64,000 nucleotides of DNA from NCBI GenBank assembly GCA_039519185.1, contig CM076847.1:73009864-73073863 (forward strand). Direction: 5' to 3'. Origin of the DNA: Astragalus membranaceus. Its lineage: Eukaryota > Streptophyta > Magnoliopsida > Fabales > Fabaceae. This document shows, in pieces, positions 45,034-58,500 of the stretch (positions within the stretch are counted from its first letter, which is position 1; each line of letters opens with the position of its first letter). The notes beneath the pieces were generated by a model. That model ran no database searches and was not told where the DNA came from. It was given only the letters and a program-made list of their open reading frames with translations. The position numbers and the translations under genes were made by a program.

Positions 45034-48000
45034 TGTCATACCCTAATTTTGTCCGGCTAATTCAAAGTTTATCAAATAAAAATAATAAATATTACTTGTC
45101 TGCATTTTGGGGTTTTAACCGTTGTCGCGGGTCATTTGGTGCTCGTTAACTGTTTTGTGTCATTATTAGTAGAACTTATTTATTTATTTTTCATTGCAAG
45201 AAAAAGAATTAAAAAAATATGTTATTAGCATTGCTTTAAAAATACAAATATTACAAAATTAAAAAATATAAAAAATAAAATAAAATAGAAATCAGAACTA
45301 AACTAAGTGTCATTGGATGCCTTGGTTACGTTTTCAAGTTGAAGTTTAAGGCCAAATTGCTTTCTACACTTCTTCCATTTTTGGCTAAAGAAGCACTAAT
45401 TTTACAAGCTAGCTGGCAGCAAAAGTCTGCTCCAAGCCACCCATTGCTTCACATCATCAACTCCTTCACGCCACCCTCACTGCTTCACGCCACCCACTCA
45501 ACACATCTTTGAATCCAGCACTAATCAATACACATCAGTTTGTTTGCTTCTCTTTCACAACCTGTACAAAGAAGATCAACCATTTCCTCTATAAATTAGA
45601 GAAGCTGAAAAAGGGAGAAAAAAACACAAAAGCTGATAACACTATCAAAACACTAGAGTAAGGATTCTTTCTTGGAGTAAAAATGGAGAGCAAAAAACAC
45701 TGCTGAGGTATCAAAAAGAAAGAGACAGAAGCTGCAAAGAAGCTATTTCATTCCAAATACTAGGAACTAGGTTGGCTCCCATTTCCCTCTCTTCATTCGT
45801 AATTTTGTTTGTTGAAGCACCTGTTCATTCATGATATGTAGCATACTTTAGTTTTTTCTTGTATATGATGCATGGATTATTATAGTATCTGTTAAAGTAT
45901 AAAAACTGTTTTTTTTCATATACAGTAACCAGCATAAATGTTTCTGGACAACACATCTTGTTTTTTTATATAGTGAAATATGAGATGACTGAGGGAGACG
46001 TGAGTAACCATTTTTCATTCTATGCATCTGTTTGTGTTTTTAGCAAAGTGGGATGATACAAATGGTGTGAAAAATCAAAAAAATAAATAAGAGTAGAAAT
46101 GAGTGGAATGGGGACAGAGAGTGAAGTGAATGTTAGATTTAGATGAAAGATTAGAGAGAAGGATAGAATATATAGAACCAAAAATAAAAAAAAATAAAAA
46201 GGAGAAAAAAAGACAGAGGTTACCTCCGTCGGAGCTCCGGTCGTCTTTTCCGGCGAACGCTCCGGTGAACCACCCACAGAACCGCAACCGCACCACTACG
46301 CCCCTACGGCCACCCCACCGTCAAATCCTTCAACCACCCAAAATCACTACCGAATCTCCCCTTCGCCATCGCCGTCACCAAACCGCTGTCCTCACCGTCT
46401 CCACCGTAAACCGAACGGCGCCACCACCCACAGTGCCTCCACCAACAACACCGCCCACCAGCCGACCACCGTAGCTCTCCTCACCACTCAAACCGTGACC
46501 CATCCGCCCTTACCACCGTCATCACGCGTCTGTCTCCTTCCCTTTCTCCCCTTCGTAAGCTCTCTCTCCTCTTCCCTCACTCTCTCTCTCTTTGTTCTTT
46601 CTTTGGCGAAAATGCGCGTTATTCTGAGAGATGGAAATGGGGTTGAGATGAAAGGTTGGAAGGGTCAATGATGGAAGGTGTGCGCCGTGGAGAGGGAAAG
46701 GAATCAGATTTGGTAATTTTGGGAGTAGGGGCGCCGTCGAGAAGAAGAAGAGGGGAGGTAAGGAGAGGGAGGAGTGCACGGCGGCGCAATAGGGGGAGGA
46801 GGAGGAGATTTCAGGTCTGGGAATTTTGGGAAGGAGGATCCGCCGCGGCCAAGGAGAGAGAGAGAGGAAAAATTTAGGGTTTGAGATTTTTTTTTGGGTA
46901 GGCGCCGAAATAGAAAAGGAGAGATAGGAAATTAGGGTTTCCCTAATTAGGTTTTCCTTTTATAGTATAAGAGCAAGGGCAATTTGGTCTTTTCACTTTT
47001 TTTTTTATTTTTCAGATTTCTATTCGCACCCCTCATTTTACTCAGTGCGCACCTCTTCTGGAAGCCCACGATTTCCCTATTTTTTGAAACGGACCAGCCC
47101 ACCAGGAAATAAAAAAAGCAGCCCAGCTTATAAAAACAAGCTGGGCTCACTACCTGCACCCCAGTTTTAATAATGCAGCCCTCTTTTATTTACACCCTTA
47201 TTTTACTACCACGCCCCCTGTTTCTCTTTTTTTTTTAAATTTTTCGTTTCTTTTTCCCTAAGCGAATTTATTTTTTTTCACAAACCTTTTTTTTTTCAAA
47301 TGATGGATAAATGTTTCCCCGAACAAAAAAATTAATCCAATTGCGAAAACTCTTCAAAATCAAAAACTTTGTTAGTAGTCTTGCGAAGCCTCTGCTTGCA
47401 TGATTATTAGCAATGGAGTGCTAGTGATAATCACCCATAACATTTGTTAGTTTGATTATCATGAGTGCTTTTAATTTCAAAAGATATTTTCTCAAGCATC
47501 AAAAGGCATGGCAAGTGTTAGTAATGATCACCCATAACATTTGTTAGTTTGATCATTATGAGCACTCTCCACTTTTCAAAACTTAAGCAAAGACTTTCAC
47601 TTTCGAGGCTCGTTAGAACTACGTCGCTTTGATTCCCATTTGGGATACGTAGGAGCGAGTCACATTCTCGTCAAGCGCAATCATAAAAAGTTTAGCATTT
47701 GCATAACAAAAAGAAAAGAGTCATTTTCATAACAAAAAAGAATCACTTTTGCAAACCAAGATCATTTTCAGAACGAAAACCTTTTCCTTTCTAAAAACAT
47801 TTTCAACCCATCGTCGCTAGTGGCTAATCAGAACCTTAGTTCGTCTAGCCATTGGTGGCGATGTCTTTTTTCCCAAAAGAACAACAAGCGATGATCACTC
47901 ATAACCTTTGTTAGTTTGATCATTCGTGCCAATCAACCTCTTTCGAAAACCCCTTTCAAAAGAACAAATAAAAACGAGTCGCTACTAATAGTCAATCAGA

Positions 48001-48535
48001 ACCTTTGTTCGTCTGACTGGCGGTAGTGACTCTCATTTTCAAGAGTACTTAGCGGTGATTACCCATAACCTTGGTTAGTTTAATCATTCACTAAATGCTC
48101 GTCCTATTTCGAAAACCCACTAAAAAGATAAAAGACAAAAACCTTTTTCAGGACAAAGAAGAACTATGTAGCTTTGAGTTCTCCATCGCACCGGGAGATA
48201 CGTAGGAGCGGGCCATGTCCCGTCAAGCGTTTTTTTCTAAAAAACCATTTTCCCCCCTTTTTTTTCGTAATAAATAAAGATTTTCATTAAGAATCTTTCA
48301 ATAAGAAGTGGAGAGGCAAAATTAAGTATTTTCAAGTCAACACACTAAAACCACACATTTAATTAAAGGTTCCCTCTCAGTAGAGAGGACGTGTGGGGTG
48401 CTAACACCTTCCCCGCGCGTAACCGACCCCCGAACCCTATTCTCTAGTTTCGCAAGACCAATCGCTTTCCAAAAAAGGTTTTCCTAATATTTTCCTTAAT
48501 AAATATTGGTGGCGGCTTCATTGTCTTAGGAAAAG
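45034..48535 (+). repeat. Ogre-B left LTR (3' end damaged, about 3.5 kb)
   Basis: A TATA box TATAAAT lies at 45590. A long array of hairpins occupies 47420-48095, double hairpins are at 47616-47680 and 48160-48230, and the TGCTAACACCTT-loop hairpin is at 48368-48425. Compared with Ogre-C, the LTR end and the primer site (TTTTTCGGGCGCAACA, then TGGCGACTCC) are missing: sequence jumps from TGGTGGCGGCTTC to GTGTGGTTTGTGTG with unrelated filler at 48525-48565. The end coordinate is approximate. Confidence 0.8.
47420..48095 (+). repeat. Array of six hairpins with a shared loop in the Ogre-B LTR
   Basis: Units near 47427, 47525, 47815, 47892, 47980 and 48053. Loops read like CATAACATTTGTTAGTTT or CAGAACCTTTGTTCGTCT. 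Stems differ but pair: GATAATC/GATTATC, AATGATC/GATCATT, GTGGCTA/TAGCCAT, ATGATC/GATCAT, AGTCA/TGACT, GTGATTA/TAATCAT. Ogre-C carries similar hairpins at 53600-53900. Confidence 0.72.
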
Positions 48536-48585
48536 TTGTGAACGAGGAAGGTTCTCCCTCGGGAAAGTGTGTGGTTTGTGTGATA

Positions 48586-49539
48586 CCTCTATTCTTCTTC
48601 TTTTTCATAAGCATGTTGCATCCATATGCACTCTTCTTCTATGTTTGCTCTTGTTTAAAATAATGGATAGTTACTTCTTTGCTTAAATGCTTAGTTCCCT
48701 CATGCATATTTCCCCTCTCTTGTCATGTCCCTTTCTTCTTTGCTCGCTTTCTTGAGGTAAGTAGTGCATTGTTGTCGGCACCCTAGATTAGTTGTATTTG
48801 ATTGGTATTGAACCCTAGGGTAGACGATATGTTATTTCTTTCTATTGTCTGGACTGTTCTGGATTTTCATTTGCAGGTGGGGTGGTTTTTAAGGAAATAC
48901 CCTTCGCACACACACACTTGTACCTTGAGATTATATGATTAGAGAAAGAGACCATAACCCAGGTCTGTTAGGGTACCTTAGGATGAGTGGATTCGAGTAG
49001 TGGGAGCCCATCAGGACCTTTGTCCGTTTGGCTACTCGCGAAAGTTTCAATCAGAGTTGTGCTCTTTCATGATGCTTCGTATCTAGCAGTTTGCTGCATT
49101 TACGGGGATTTTCATGAGAGGGACCGTGGCTCTGATAACCTTTGTGAGGGTGTGAATAGAACTACATGAGAAGATTATCCCTAACATGCCTTAGATCATA
49201 GGTTCTACCCCCTTTTAGGTCACAAGGGCTTTCCAAATTGTGTGCTGCATCGTTGCATTCAGTTCAATCATTTTTTCCTTCAGAATTTTCGAAAGTAAAA
49301 AAAAGGGGATGTGCTTTTCCTTCTCAATAAACACCTATATGAGGTGCCATGTAGTGTGAAAATTTTCAAATCACCACCTGTAAAATCACAAAAAGAAGCA
49401 TCATTGCATCATTACGTCATTTGCATCATCTGCATTAAATAAAACCCAATTTTGAAAATCATTCGTCACGCATCTAAGCTGTTTGTCGGAATTGTAAAGT
49501 AATTTGGAATCTTGTCTTAGGTGGGAAAGATAAAGCAAC
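48586..49539 (+). other. Ogre-B 5' leader with predicted 120-nt intron (48757-48876)
   Basis: TTGAG|GTAAGT at 48757 and TTTGCAG|GTGG ending at 48876 form consensus splice sites. Ogre-C has the same pair 120 nt apart (54615-54734). The remainder is non-coding up to the ORF1 ATG. Confidence 0.6.
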
Positions 49540-51124
49540 ATGGAATCAAGAAGCGAGATTGTACTTAATTCAAGGTTTCCGGTTGTCAGGAGAATAGATG
49601 TAGAGGGTTTGAAAGAGTTTGTTTCCTTAATGGAGTCGGAAGAGAGGGATCTATTCGGGAAGGCTTATGGTAACCTCCTCAGATTGTTACAACTAGATGT
49701 CCAAGAGAGTGCTATAATGGCCCTGAGTCGATTCTATGATCCGGACATTCGATGCTTCCTCTTCAAAGACTTTCAGTTATCACCAACTCTCAAGGAGTAT
49801 GAGCAGATTCTGGGGTTCTCAAAGTCAGAGTTAGCACCTTACCAATGTCAGAAACATCGGTATTCAGACCAGAGACTCTCTTTGTTGTTGCAAGTCAGTG
49901 TGAAGGAATTAGAGCTTCATAAGGAAAAGAAGAACCGTATCAGGGGTTTCTCGCTATGTTATTTCAAAGGTTTATTGAAGTTTTATGTCCAGAATAAGAA
50001 GTGGGGTCCTTTCAAGCAGCTGTTAGCCCTAACTATTTTTGGGATCGTCTTTTTCCCTCAGGTCGAGAAGTTCATTGATGAGACCGCTATTGGGCTTTTT
50101 CTAGCATTCATAAGTAAGGAAAATCTGATTAACCCTGTGCCAGCAATCCTTGCAGATACCTACTATTCCTTCACTCATCACCGTGTGTTAGGGAAGAAGA
50201 AGGTTGCTTGCTCTTTCCACGTTCTCTACACCTGGTTCCTCAACCATGTTGTCACTCATAGGACGAAAGCCGCGGACTTAGTAGAATATGGCCTGTGTTG
50301 TGATGTAGAAGCCAGAAGTGCACGAGAATGGGTGCACACTTTAGAGAATCTCAGTGCTCTCAAAGTCTGTTGGTTCAATCATCCATGTTGGAAAGATAGG
50401 CCTTCAATACTGTTCCGGTGCGGCAATTTCCAGAATGTACCCTTAATGGGAACTCAAGGCTGCATCAATTACAATCCCTCTCTCACCATCAGACAGCTTG
50501 GGTATCCTATGAAGAATGCACCCACTGAAGACATGTTGGCCCCAATCTTTCTCGATAAAGAAGATCCAAAGAACCAAGGCTTGCTTCAGAAAATTTCAAA
50601 GGCTTGGGAAGGTGTAGTTTACAAGGATAAATCGGAGATCATAAAGAAAACGGGTGATGTTACTTTCTACCAATGGCTTCACCAAAGAATTCAAAATGTT
50701 AGTCCGCCTTGTCAGAATTCATCGTCAGTTGAGAAAGAAGTCCCAGAGCTTCACGTTCCAAGTCTCAAAGAACTAAGTGAGGTCAAATCTGCTTTGTTCA
50801 AGGTAGAAGAAGAAAAGAAAGCCTTACGAGATGAGTTGGGGAAAGTAATTTCTGAGAAGAGAAAATTAGAGAACAAGAATGAACGCAAGGTCGAAGCCCT
50901 TAAAGAAAGCAGCAAGAAGCTTAAGAAAGAAGAGGAAAGTAATCAAAAAATGAAGGAGTATCTGAAAGGTGCCAAAGATGAGTTGAAAAGATTGAATGCC
51001 AAGGTGGGTGAGGCCATGGTTAGAGCAAACGAATGGAGGAAGTTGTTCAAGAAGTCTGCGCAAAGTGAGAGAGCTACAAAGGAATCACTAGAGGAATTCG
51101 AGAAAAAGTCTCAGTCTGTGACGT
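49540..51124 (+). pseudogene. Ogre-B ORF1, interrupted by Ogre-C
   Basis: Starts MESRSEIVLNSRFP and keeps the Ogre ORF1 blocks RCFLFKDFQLSPTLKEYEQI and NVPLMGTQGCINYNPS, then a Lys/Glu coiled coil from about residue 415. It is cut after FEKKSQSVT, where the Ogre-C LTR enters; the frame runs on into the LTR to a stop at 51282. No premature stop before the insertion. The rest of the protein presumably lies beyond the window. Confidence 0.87.
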
Positions 51125-54100
51125 TGTCATACCCCAATTTTGTCCGACTAATCGAAAAATCCCAAAAATTTTATCGCTTCGCATATTGTTCTAAATGCGG
51201 GTGTATTTGGCACTCTCGTGCAACGGTTTTGTTTGGCGCTCGTTGTTTTCAAAAAAGGAGTCCAAAAAATAATAAAAAATAATAAACGCAAGCGCGTGTC
51301 GGTTTCGAGTCGTGTGAGCAAATGCGTCGGTGCGCTTTTAGTCTTACCGTTTTACGCGCGTGCGTATTCTGATCGCGTACGCATTCCTAGTCTTAAGGTG
51401 AACGCGCGTTTCGTTTCGAGTCATCGTGTCGGTACGCGTTGTTTTTACCGCTTTTATTATCATAAAAAATAATAATAATAATAATAAATAATAGTAATAA
51501 AATGAAATCAGTTTTTTTTTATTATTATTAGCTGTCCTTGTGTCACACATATAAACAAAAAATTAAAAAACACAGAATAGTACAAAAAAAAGAGGTCAAC
51601 TCTTTTTACAAAAAATTAATTAAAAAGAACAGTACAAAAGATGCAAAGCAGGGCGCAGCCTGCTGGTTGTAACAGAAAATTACATTTTGAGAATGGGGCT
51701 CAAGCTCCCTTCTCCTTGTTCCTTGGCTTTTCACTCTTTGGGCAAAAGCAGGTTGCTGCCCCTGTTGCTCCCTTGCTGCCTCTGCTCCACTGTTTCAGCT
51801 GATTGTCTCCAACAGCTATAACCCTCTGCTCCACTCCCCTGATTTTTCCTGAAAAGCACAACAGCCATTTTTGTCTCAATGTGTTGGATGCCTCTATAAA
51901 AGCAAAAAAAAGAATCAAAGGGGGGGCACATACACGCAGACAGCAAAAACAAACACAGACAGCAGTATACAGAGAAACAAAAACACACAGCAACAGAAAA
52001 GTAAAAACTGAGATATCATAAAAATCAGAATTCATCAGAGTTCTAATACACTTGAGCAAAAAAGAAAAATCAGGTTTCAGCATAAGAGAAGCAGTCCAAA
52101 AAAAAGAGACAAAGGCTGAGGTTGTTCCCTATTCTCACTGGTCATGTTTTTCAGGTTCTATTATTTGAATATTGTTACTGTTATATAAATGTTATCATTT
52201 GTTGTTACTACAATGTTCTGTTTTATTTATATTAGCCATTTGTTGTTACTGTTATAGTCACTACAATTTAGAAGTGTTGTAGTTGGAGATATGGGAAATA
52301 GAAATACACAGTTTTTTTGAATCCATGGCAATGAATTTTAGAAGCATAACCTTTGCTGTTCATTTTTAGAAACAGAAACAAAACAGAATAACACTTTCAG
52401 AAACAAAAAAAGCAACAAAAATTCTTGAAGCACAACCTTGGCTATTCTACAGAAACAGAATAACAAGCAACCCAGAAACCAGCATAACAAAAACAAAAAT
52501 AGGAATGAAGTACGAGAAAGGATGAGAGATAACAGAGGAAGAGCGACGTACCTCCGGCCACCGCGTACGGTGGTCGTCCTTGCCCAGCCACCGTCGTCCC
52601 TAGCCACTGTCCACCACCAAACCGTCCCCTCCTCCTCTCTCCTCACCACCAAACGCCGCCACAGAATCAACATCACCGTCGCTCCACCCAACGACCACCG
52701 TGCTGCTGCCATCACCGGCGTAACACCACTGTCCATCAAACTCCCCTTCGCCGAAAATCGCCGCCGTCAACACCGTCTCCACCACAAACCGACCACACAC
52801 CCAAACGATTAGCAACTGAACCAAGCCGCACCTAGTCATCACCGTCGCAAACCAACATACCTCCGCGGTGGTCATTCGCACCACCGTCTCCATCCCCTTC
52901 GTTTTCGTTCGCCATCGGTATAGGAGAGAGAGAGGGGTTGAAACCGCGCTGTGGGGAAGAGAGAAAATGGGTTTGGAGAGAGGGAGGCGGAGATCGACGA
53001 TGCAAGGGGAGAGGGAGGCGGTGTGCACGGCTAGGAGAGTGAGAGATCGAAGCCATGGTGGAGAGGGAGGATGAAACGGTGGAGAGAGGGGAGGAGGCGA
53101 AGGGTAGGGTGAGGGAAGAAGTTGGAAGCGGCACCGTGAGGGAAAAAAGGGGGATTAGGGTAGAAAATTAGGGTTTTGTTTTTGGTTTAAGCTTTTATAC
53201 TAGCCTTTTTTTTTTTACGATTACTAACCACACCCCTCTGTTTGCTGCGTAAACACCCTCTCAGAATCCCACGACTCTTTTTTTTTGAAACGCAGCCCAG
53301 CTCACCAAAAACGAGCTGGGCTCACTATTTGCACTCCCATTTTAATAATACAACCCTCCTTTTATTTGCACCCCCCATTTTACTATTTCACCCCCGGTCT
53401 TTCTTTTTAAATTTTATTTCTTTTCCCCTAAATAAACTTATTTATTTTTTTCCTTTTCTCTTCGCAAACCTTTTTCCCAACGATGGATAAATGTTTCCCC
53501 GAACGAAAAACAATCCAATTGCAAATTCCTTTCATCACGACCTTCTCTCCAATTAAAACCCACTAAGACACTTTTCAAAAACAAATCTTTTCAAACGTCG
53601 AAATCAAAACTAATCATCACTAATGATCACTCGCGCCGTTGCCGTTTGATTGTGGGAGATGATTTCATTCCCGTGGGAGCTAGTAGTATGGCCACTCTAA
53701 ACCGTTGTTGTTTGGTCCTCACAAACGCTCTCCCTCAAATTGCGAAAAACCTTTTCAATGCTCAAAATAAAAACCGATTATCATTAATCATCACTCGCGC
53801 CGTTGCCGTTTGGTCGTTAATGATAATTCATTTTCACAAGAGTTAGTAGTGCGACCACTCTAAACCATTGTTGTTTGGTCACTGCGCACGCTCAACCCCT
53901 TTGCGAAAAACTCCAAAAAGAATAAAAAACAAAAACCGTTTTCCAAACAAACAAGAACTACGTAGCTTTGAATTCTCCATCGCACCAGGAGATACGTAGG
54001 AGCGAGAGGCTAACTCTCGTCAAGCGCCAAAAATAAAAATTTTCATTAAGTCTTCTCACTCCCTTTTCAATAAAGAGGCAAAATAAAAGCATCTTCAAAT

Positions 54101-54347
54101 CAACACTTCAAACCACACATTTAATTAAAGGTTCCCTTTCGGTAGAAAGGAGGTACGGGGTGCTAATACCTTCCCCATGCCTAACCGACCCCCGAACCCA
54201 TATCTCTAGTTTTCGAAAGACCATCCGCCTTGTCTAAAAGACCTTTTTTCAATGTTTTGGTCTTAAAATTAAAATATTGGTGGCGGCTCCGAACTTTTTC
54301 CACGTTGTCAAACGAAAAGTCCCAAACCGGATTTTTCGGGCGCAACA
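51125..54347 (+). repeat. Ogre-C left LTR (3223 bp)
   Basis: TGTCATACCCC...CGCAACA. TATA box TATAAAAG at 51895. A CG-rich patch (51280-51440) has many GCGCG/CGTACGC words. A CCACCGCGTACGGTGG hairpin at about 52558, a feature shared with Ogre-A, is followed by hairpins at 53600-53900 and the conserved modules at 53953-54028 and 54129-54182. Short ORFs inside are not supported. Confidence 0.92.
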
Positions 54348-54349
54348 GC

Positions 54350-55525
54350 TGGCGACTCCACTGGGGACTTTTCTTTTCTTAAGTGGGTCAAGCCTAACTA
54401 ATTAAATGTGTGGTTTAGTGTGCTATCGATGTGATTTGGATACTTTGTTTGCTTCTATCCCTTTTCGGTTTGCCCTTCTTGTCATGTTGCGCATGTGCAT
54501 TTATTTCCTCTCCTTTCATGTTTATTTTTCCTCGTCTTTGCTTATGTGCTTAGTACTCTCATGTATTTCCCCCCATCTTGTTATGTTCCCCTCTTCTTGG
54601 CCCCCTTTCTTGAGGTAAGCAAAGCACTTGATTGTTGTTGAAACCCTAGGCTAGCTTATTTGATATTGAACCCTAGGGTAGACGACATATTATTGCTTGC
54701 TTCTGCCTGGACTGTTCTGGGTTTTCCTTTGCAGGTGGGGTATATGTGGGTAGTTTTAGGCGGTATGCCCTTGCTGCACACACTCACACCTTGTGCTTAC
54801 TATGCTTTGAGAGGGGCCTAAAACCCAAGGTCTGACAAAACCTAGGAGAGTGGAAACGAGTAGTGACTGGCAATTGGACCGTTGTCCTTCCGACTCTCAC
54901 GAAAGTTTCAGCCAGAGTATGCTCTTTCATGATGCCTCACACCAGATGGCGTTCCATCGTTGTGGGTGCTATTGTGAAAGAGAATTAGCTCTGGTAACCT
55001 GGTGAGGAAGTGACTAGAACCCGCATGGGAGGAACATTTGAGTTGTCCTAGAACTTAGGTCCCCACCTTCGTAGGACACAAGGGGCATACCAAATTGTGT
55101 GTTGCATTGTAATCTAGGCATGTTTTCAAAAAAAGAGAAGGGAATTTTTCCAAAGAAATAAAAAAAGGAAAGTAGAGAAAGAGCTGCCGTTGTAGCCTTT
55201 CTTTTGTCGGTCCGTACGAGGCAGTATGTGGCCCACTTTATTTTCAAAAAAAAAGGAGAGATAGAGTTGCCGTTGTAGCCTTTCTCTTACTTGGTCCATA
55301 TGAAACCACGTACGGCCCGCATTTTTCAACAAACAAAAACTTGAACTAATGCCAATAAGGGTTTTGCCCTAATCTGCATATGCATAAAACATCATCATCA
55401 TTTTGCATGCATCCTCGCATTGCATCCAACAGAAGCTTTTACAGTTCATGCATGCATCCTTGCATTTCATCAAAGTTTGTTTACCGAGAATCCCAAAGTG
55501 ACAAAGAATCTTGTCATAGGCACGA
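54350..55525 (+). other. Ogre-C primer site and leader, with predicted intron 54615-54734
   Basis: TGGCGACTCCACTGGGGA at 54350-54367. The leader intron has TGAG|GTAAGC and TTTGCAG|GTGG. A direct repeat of about 80 bp (GCCGTTGTAGCCTTTCT) lies at 55182-55320. The ORF1 start region survives as TGGAATCAAAAG near 55530, then coding sequence is lost. Confidence 0.65.
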
Positions 55526-58500
55526 TGTGGAATCAAAAGTGAAACAGCGCATACTCTGAGGTGCGAGTTTGTTTAAGTTTGAATGCATGGAATGTGCTTT
55601 GTTTCGCTTATTGATTCTAACCTTGTTGTGTTTCAAAGAAAAAATAATCAAAATCCACCGTTAAACCTATGGCAAGACATAGTACACCGTGATTCCCGGC
55701 ACTAAGACAAACATGAAATCATACATATTGCATTGCACTTGCATTCAAACAAGTATTAGTGCATACCGTCTTTTATCAAAAGAAAACCAAAAATCAAAAA
55801 TTATTATTTTCGACAAGTTTTTTTAGAAAAACATACTACATGCATTTTTTCTTTGCATTACAAAAAATAATCAAATAAACATCTCATTTCGCATGCATTT
55901 TCATAAGAATCATATCTTTCCACGCACTAAAAATAATTGTTAGTATCAGGCACTCCATTTCATAGTTCAAAAATAAAACGAAAAGCAATCATCATCCACA
56001 CTTTGCATCATGGCATCATGCATTACATAAAACAAAATTCTGAAAAAAAATTATCATCCCTATGGTATTTCATTCGCTCATAATCATGAAAAATCATCAA
56101 GTGATGCAATTTACGTTATCCTCATTCAAAATGCACATTCGTTCATTCATTCACCCACTCATTCCGTCGTCCGTCCATATCACATCATCGCATTAATACT
56201 TTTGTGTCGCAAATCAAAAATAAGCATTAACGTCTCATCACGCATGCATCTTCATTCAATATCTCCCATGCATTAGGAAAGTAATTGTAAGCATCACGCA
56301 TTTCATTTCATTGCATAAGAAAAATGAAAACCAGAAGCATCTATCATCCATATCGCATTTCATTCATCCTTGATTATGCAAAAACTATCATCAAATAATG
56401 CGGACATCGCGTCAATGTGGCGCTCATGCATCATTTCATTAACCTCATCACTTTGTTCGAATACATCATTTCTCCCTGCATGCATCCTTTCAAAACAAAG
56501 AAAAATTTCTCAGGTGATGGCTTAATGGATAGAAGTGCACCTTTGAACGACGAAGGGTAATGTCTCAAATTTGTTTGTCGACTACAAACTTGAGATGTTA
56601 CTTTACGATGTCAGAGCACTTTGACCCAGTCGCACGTATTGTAATTTCAAGTAGGAAATTAAATTGAGTCAACTAATTGTCAAAACGTTTCAGTACATTG
56701 TGTGAAGTATTGAGTCAGGATCCACTCAATGTTTCAGGCAAGTTACTCAGGGTAACGACAATCAGTTGCCTCATATCACCATTCTTGCATCTCTCATCAT
56801 TCAAAAAAGGGGCATTGCATTTCGCATCTTGTCTCGCCTCTAAAAAATAAAAAAAATCAAAAATCATTTGGAAAAAAATGGGGGGCATCATTCTTGCATC
56901 ATTCGCATTGGTATTCCATATTTTGTCTTGCAACAAAATAATTTAGAATAAGCCACACTTTTCGAGTAGTCGTTCTCCACGCATTTACATCATACTTGCA
57001 TATCATAATTTGTTCATTCATTCATTGCATAAAATAAAAGTTGTGATGAGAAGCGAGACGTTCTTGCAAAACAAGCATCCTTTTTTTGAAAAAGTTTATC
57101 CTTACTTGGTTGCAAACTCAAGGTGTTCCAAGGCACTCAGTTTTGCAAATCAATAGCTCATTTGCATGTCTTTCAAAAGCACTGCATCCCATCCATTCCA
57201 TGAAAAAAAAAAAACTGAAGCAGCTCATCAATTCATTGTTCTAACCAATGTTGACTCTCTGTGAAGCATTCCTATAGTGAACGTGCATGACACGTGCAGT
57301 TTCTCTTGCTTGAGTCAGTCAGTTTCCTTCCTTGTCATCATCACCATCCCAGTCTAACCCTGCCCCGACCACCCATAAAGTACATATCCCCCACATCAGT
57401 ACCTAGTTGATTATTTGGGTTGTTCTCACTAATGAAACATCACTTTAGACCCTCATTACTAGGGGCAAATTTGTGGTCACTACGATACCTTGTCAATATT
57501 GTTTTCCCTTGGTGCAAGTCCTTTACAAAAAAAAAAATCAAAAAGGCCCGTTAGGTTGAAAACTCGTAAGAGCGGCCTAAGCAAAAATTAGGGCACAAAA
57601 AAAAGAGAAATAAAGGAAAAGAGCAAGTATATAAAATAAGTAATTTACTGTCCTTAAGTTATTTTTTGAGAAAACGAGCAATCATGATTTGAAATGAAGT
57701 TGAACCATCTTTCCATATCCAAAAAAAAAATCCTTTACCACCCACCTTAATCCAAAAAAAAAAACATTTCAACCACCCTAGACAAGGATTAATTCCACGT
57801 TGAAAATGGTGTATCACTTTTAGCAGCTCACTCAGTTCAAAAAAAAGAGAAAATAAGAATCACAAAAAGTGAAGTCAAAAAAGAGAATTGAAAAATTCAA
57901 ACAAAAAGAAAAAAATAAAAAAGAAGCAAGGTAGTACAAATTGTGAGCTGATACTTTACACCATTAAACGCTTAAGAGATCCTTGTCTAAAATCAATCTT
58001 CAAACACTTCCTTCGGCCTATCCCCCCACAAACCCTTTGCCAAGTCATAATCCTAAACAGGTCCATTTTACCATGAGACACATAAGAGGTTCTCATCTCA
58101 ATAAGACCTCAAACACCTCATTAAGCTTAATAACTCATACTTTCATTAACCACTAGCCAAATCATACCACTAAAAAAAAAAAAAAAAAAAGCATCTGTTC
58201 CATCAATCATCAAATACTTCTTTGAGCCCAATTATCCCTCCCTTCATAAATCATTAATCATTAGCCACATCACAACTCCAAAAATCCATTCTGATCAATG
58301 ACTGATTGCTCCTGTTTTCTCAAAGTTTTAATCTTAGGACAAATAAATTTATTTATTTACAATATGTTTGCTAAAAAAAAAAAACAAAAAAAATCTCAAG
58401 AAAAAAAAAAGGGCTTGCACTCCAAGAATCATTCAAGTTACATCAAGACAATGTTTAGTGATCACTAAGTGAAGTTTTCATCATAGCGAGCTCAAGACTA

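Larger units (their letters stand above)
45034..51124 (+). mobile_element. Ogre-B, left part (interrupted by Ogre-C; remainder outside the window)
   Basis: The LTR start TGTCATACCCTAATTTTGTC follows ATACG in D gag. LTR, leader and ORF1 are visible; ORF1 is cut at 51124 by Ogre-C. The right part of B and its target duplication should lie past 64000, after the Ogre-C right LTR. Confidence 0.87.

Noticed and set aside
47420..48095. CRISPR-like array in the Ogre-B LTR
   Set aside because: Units are irregularly spaced hairpins in a plant retrotransposon LTR, without constant repeats and variable spacers.
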